A stretch of 6,049 bases of DNA from Eubacterium sp. Lineage in GTDB: Bacteria; Bacillota; Clostridia; Oscillospirales; Acutalibacteraceae. This document shows positions 5,129-6,049 of the stretch, piece after piece (the stretch's first letter is position 1; the number at the start of each line of letters is the position of its first letter). The notes under the pieces were generated by a model. That model searched no databases. It was not told the origin of the DNA and saw nothing but the letters and a program-made list of their open reading frames with translations. A program made the translations under genes and the position numbers. Location of the stretch: the NCBI GenBank assembly GCA_029054965.1, contig JAIDEF010000307.1, positions 1 to 6,049 of the forward strand, given 5' to 3'.

Positions 5129-6049
5129 CTATCTGCAAAGGATGAATTGAATCGTTGAAATAAATAATTGAATTATGCCAAATCTGATTAGAACCTGTGT
5201 ATCAGACCAACCATGATTTTTTCTCATTTCATCGTGAATAGGAGTACGAACATTTTTCAATACCTCTATTTTTAAAAATCTTTTGAGAAAAATTTTAATT
5301 AATCCGGCTATTCCGTCAACAAGCAATACTGCTGATAGTAACAAATAGCTCAGTGGGTGTGATGATTTTAAAATCAATAATACAATCAATATACCAAGAG
5401 GTCTTGAGCCTGCATCACCCATAAGCTGCGAACTGGGACTGGTATTAAAGCACAGATACGCAATTAAAACCCCAACCATAATAAAGCTGAAAACAGCATA
5501 TTGTTCACCGATTTGATTGAAAAATATTAAAGAAATGCTCAGGAGAGATATTATACTTAATGAACCGCACAAACCATCTACGCCATCGGAACAATTGGTA
5601 ACATTAATACCAATCCAAAGCAAAATTGTTGAAAGTACGCCATACAAAACAGGATGTATATAGATTTCATAACTGAAAATCAAGATTGTAGTGGAGTTGT
5701 TACAAACAAAAACAATAGAAATAACAACACAAATTATTAAGTCAATAAAGCCTTTTTTATAATCTGACCAAGGATTATCTGATGCATCATCAAGATATCC
5801 GCTCAGCATTTCAAGAAAAATTAATATATCATAGCATATCAGTTCTTTCGTAATCGGCAACAAAAAGACAGAGCAAAGCACAAATGTGCATATCATTATT
5901 AAGCCTACTCCTCTTATTTTTCCTTTTGATGCTTTTCCGTTTACAGCAAATGCTCTGCCTTTGTCTTTTGGCAGAAATGGTAATTTTAATTTTAACAATA
6001 TAAAGCAAATTGCAAATGCTACTGCAGCCACAATTGCAATATATTGCTG
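5129..6049 (-). CDS. MraY-like phospho-sugar:polyprenyl-phosphate transferase (partial at 5' end)
   Basis: The visible frame gives 306 codons with no stop up to the window edge. A GTG at 6031 has no ribosome binding site in the 18 bases before it, so the true start is probably outside. Residues below are counted from 6031. Hallmarks of the MraY/WecA superfamily are GYLDD (78-82, Asp81-Asp82), NVTNCSDGVDGL (143-154), FNTSPSSQLMGDAGS (195-209, Asp206) and PIHDEMRKNHGWSDTQVLIRF (264-284), with about ten membrane segments. The last motif and GWS..QV..RF are closest to MraY, which joins phospho-MurNAc-pentapeptide to undecaprenyl phosphate to make lipid I at the inner membrane face. MraY usually has three consecutive His here; this protein has His266-Asp267-Glu268. 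With no mur or division genes beside it, a paralogue with altered nucleotide-sugar specificity is likely, but a divergent housekeeping MraY cannot be excluded. Confidence 0.85.
   Translation of the reverse strand, partial: QQYIAIVAAVAFAICFILLKLKLPFLPKDKGRAFAVNGKASKGKIRGVGLIMICTFVLCSVFLLPITKELICYDILIFLEMLSGYLDDASDNPWSDYKKGFIDLIICVVISIVFVCNNSTTILIFSYEIYIHPVLYGVLSTILLWIGINVTNCSDGVDGLCGSLSIISLLSISLIFFNQIGEQYAVFSFIMVGVLIAYLCFNTSPSSQLMGDAGSRPLGILIVLLILKSSHPLSYLLLSAVLLVDGIAGLIKIFLKRFLKIEVLKNVRTPIHDEMRKNHGWSDTQVLIRFGIIQLFISTIQFILCR

Noticed and set aside
6029..6031. GTG at 6031 as the start of the MraY-like gene
   Set aside because: The frame stays open to the window edge and no ribosome binding site precedes the GTG, so the gene was treated as partial.

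Overview
The window looks like chromosomal DNA from a low-GC Gram-positive bacterium, most likely a gut-type member of the Clostridia (Ruminococcaceae/Lachnospiraceae-like). The reasons are the AT-rich sequence, strong AGGAGG-type ribosome binding sites, near-consensus sigma-A promoters often with an extended -10 TG, U-tract terminators, and the protein families present. The genus assignment is inference. No tRNA, rRNA, CRISPR array, transposase or phage gene was seen.

Layout. (1) Positions 1-705, minus strand: the first codons of a probable sensor kinase at the left edge, preceded by its response regulator of the BceR/GraR cell-envelope-stress type. (2) Positions 706-934: a divergent control region. 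It carries a minus-strand promoter for the regulator and a strong plus-strand promoter followed by a roughly 110-nt structured leader with its own intrinsic terminator. (3) Positions 935-2248, plus strand: a MepA-like MATE efflux pump controlled by that leader. (4) A bidirectional terminator near 2252-2284 separates it from (5) an acyl-CoA synthetase on the minus strand (2300-3979). (6) Positions 3980-4183: a second divergent promoter region, with one minus-strand promoter and two overlapping plus-strand promoters. (7) Positions 4184-4867, plus strand: a small polytopic membrane protein resembling DUF2238/YjdF. (8) Positions 4868-5128: a convergent intergenic region with two hairpins, the second a strong bidirectional terminator. 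(9) Positions 5129-6049, minus strand: an MraY-like lipid-carrier phosphosugar transferase that runs off the right edge.

The most interesting element is the leader of the MATE gene. A 5-bp hairpin, a second hairpin, and a long terminator hairpin overlap so that the second hairpin and the terminator cannot form together. The loop of the first hairpin is complementary to the loop of the terminator hairpin. A conditional terminator upstream of a MepA-type MATE gene in a Clostridia-like genome is the setting of the guanidine-IV (mepA-motif) riboswitch. I propose that identity, but cannot confirm it without a covariance-model search.

Functionally the genes look like independent transcription units, not one pathway. 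The shared themes are the cell envelope and toxic-compound response: a peptide-antibiotic-type two-component system, a drug/guanidinium-type exporter and an MraY paralogue whose usual histidine triad is altered. The acyl-CoA synthetase and the DUF2238-like protein are separate units of unknown specific role.
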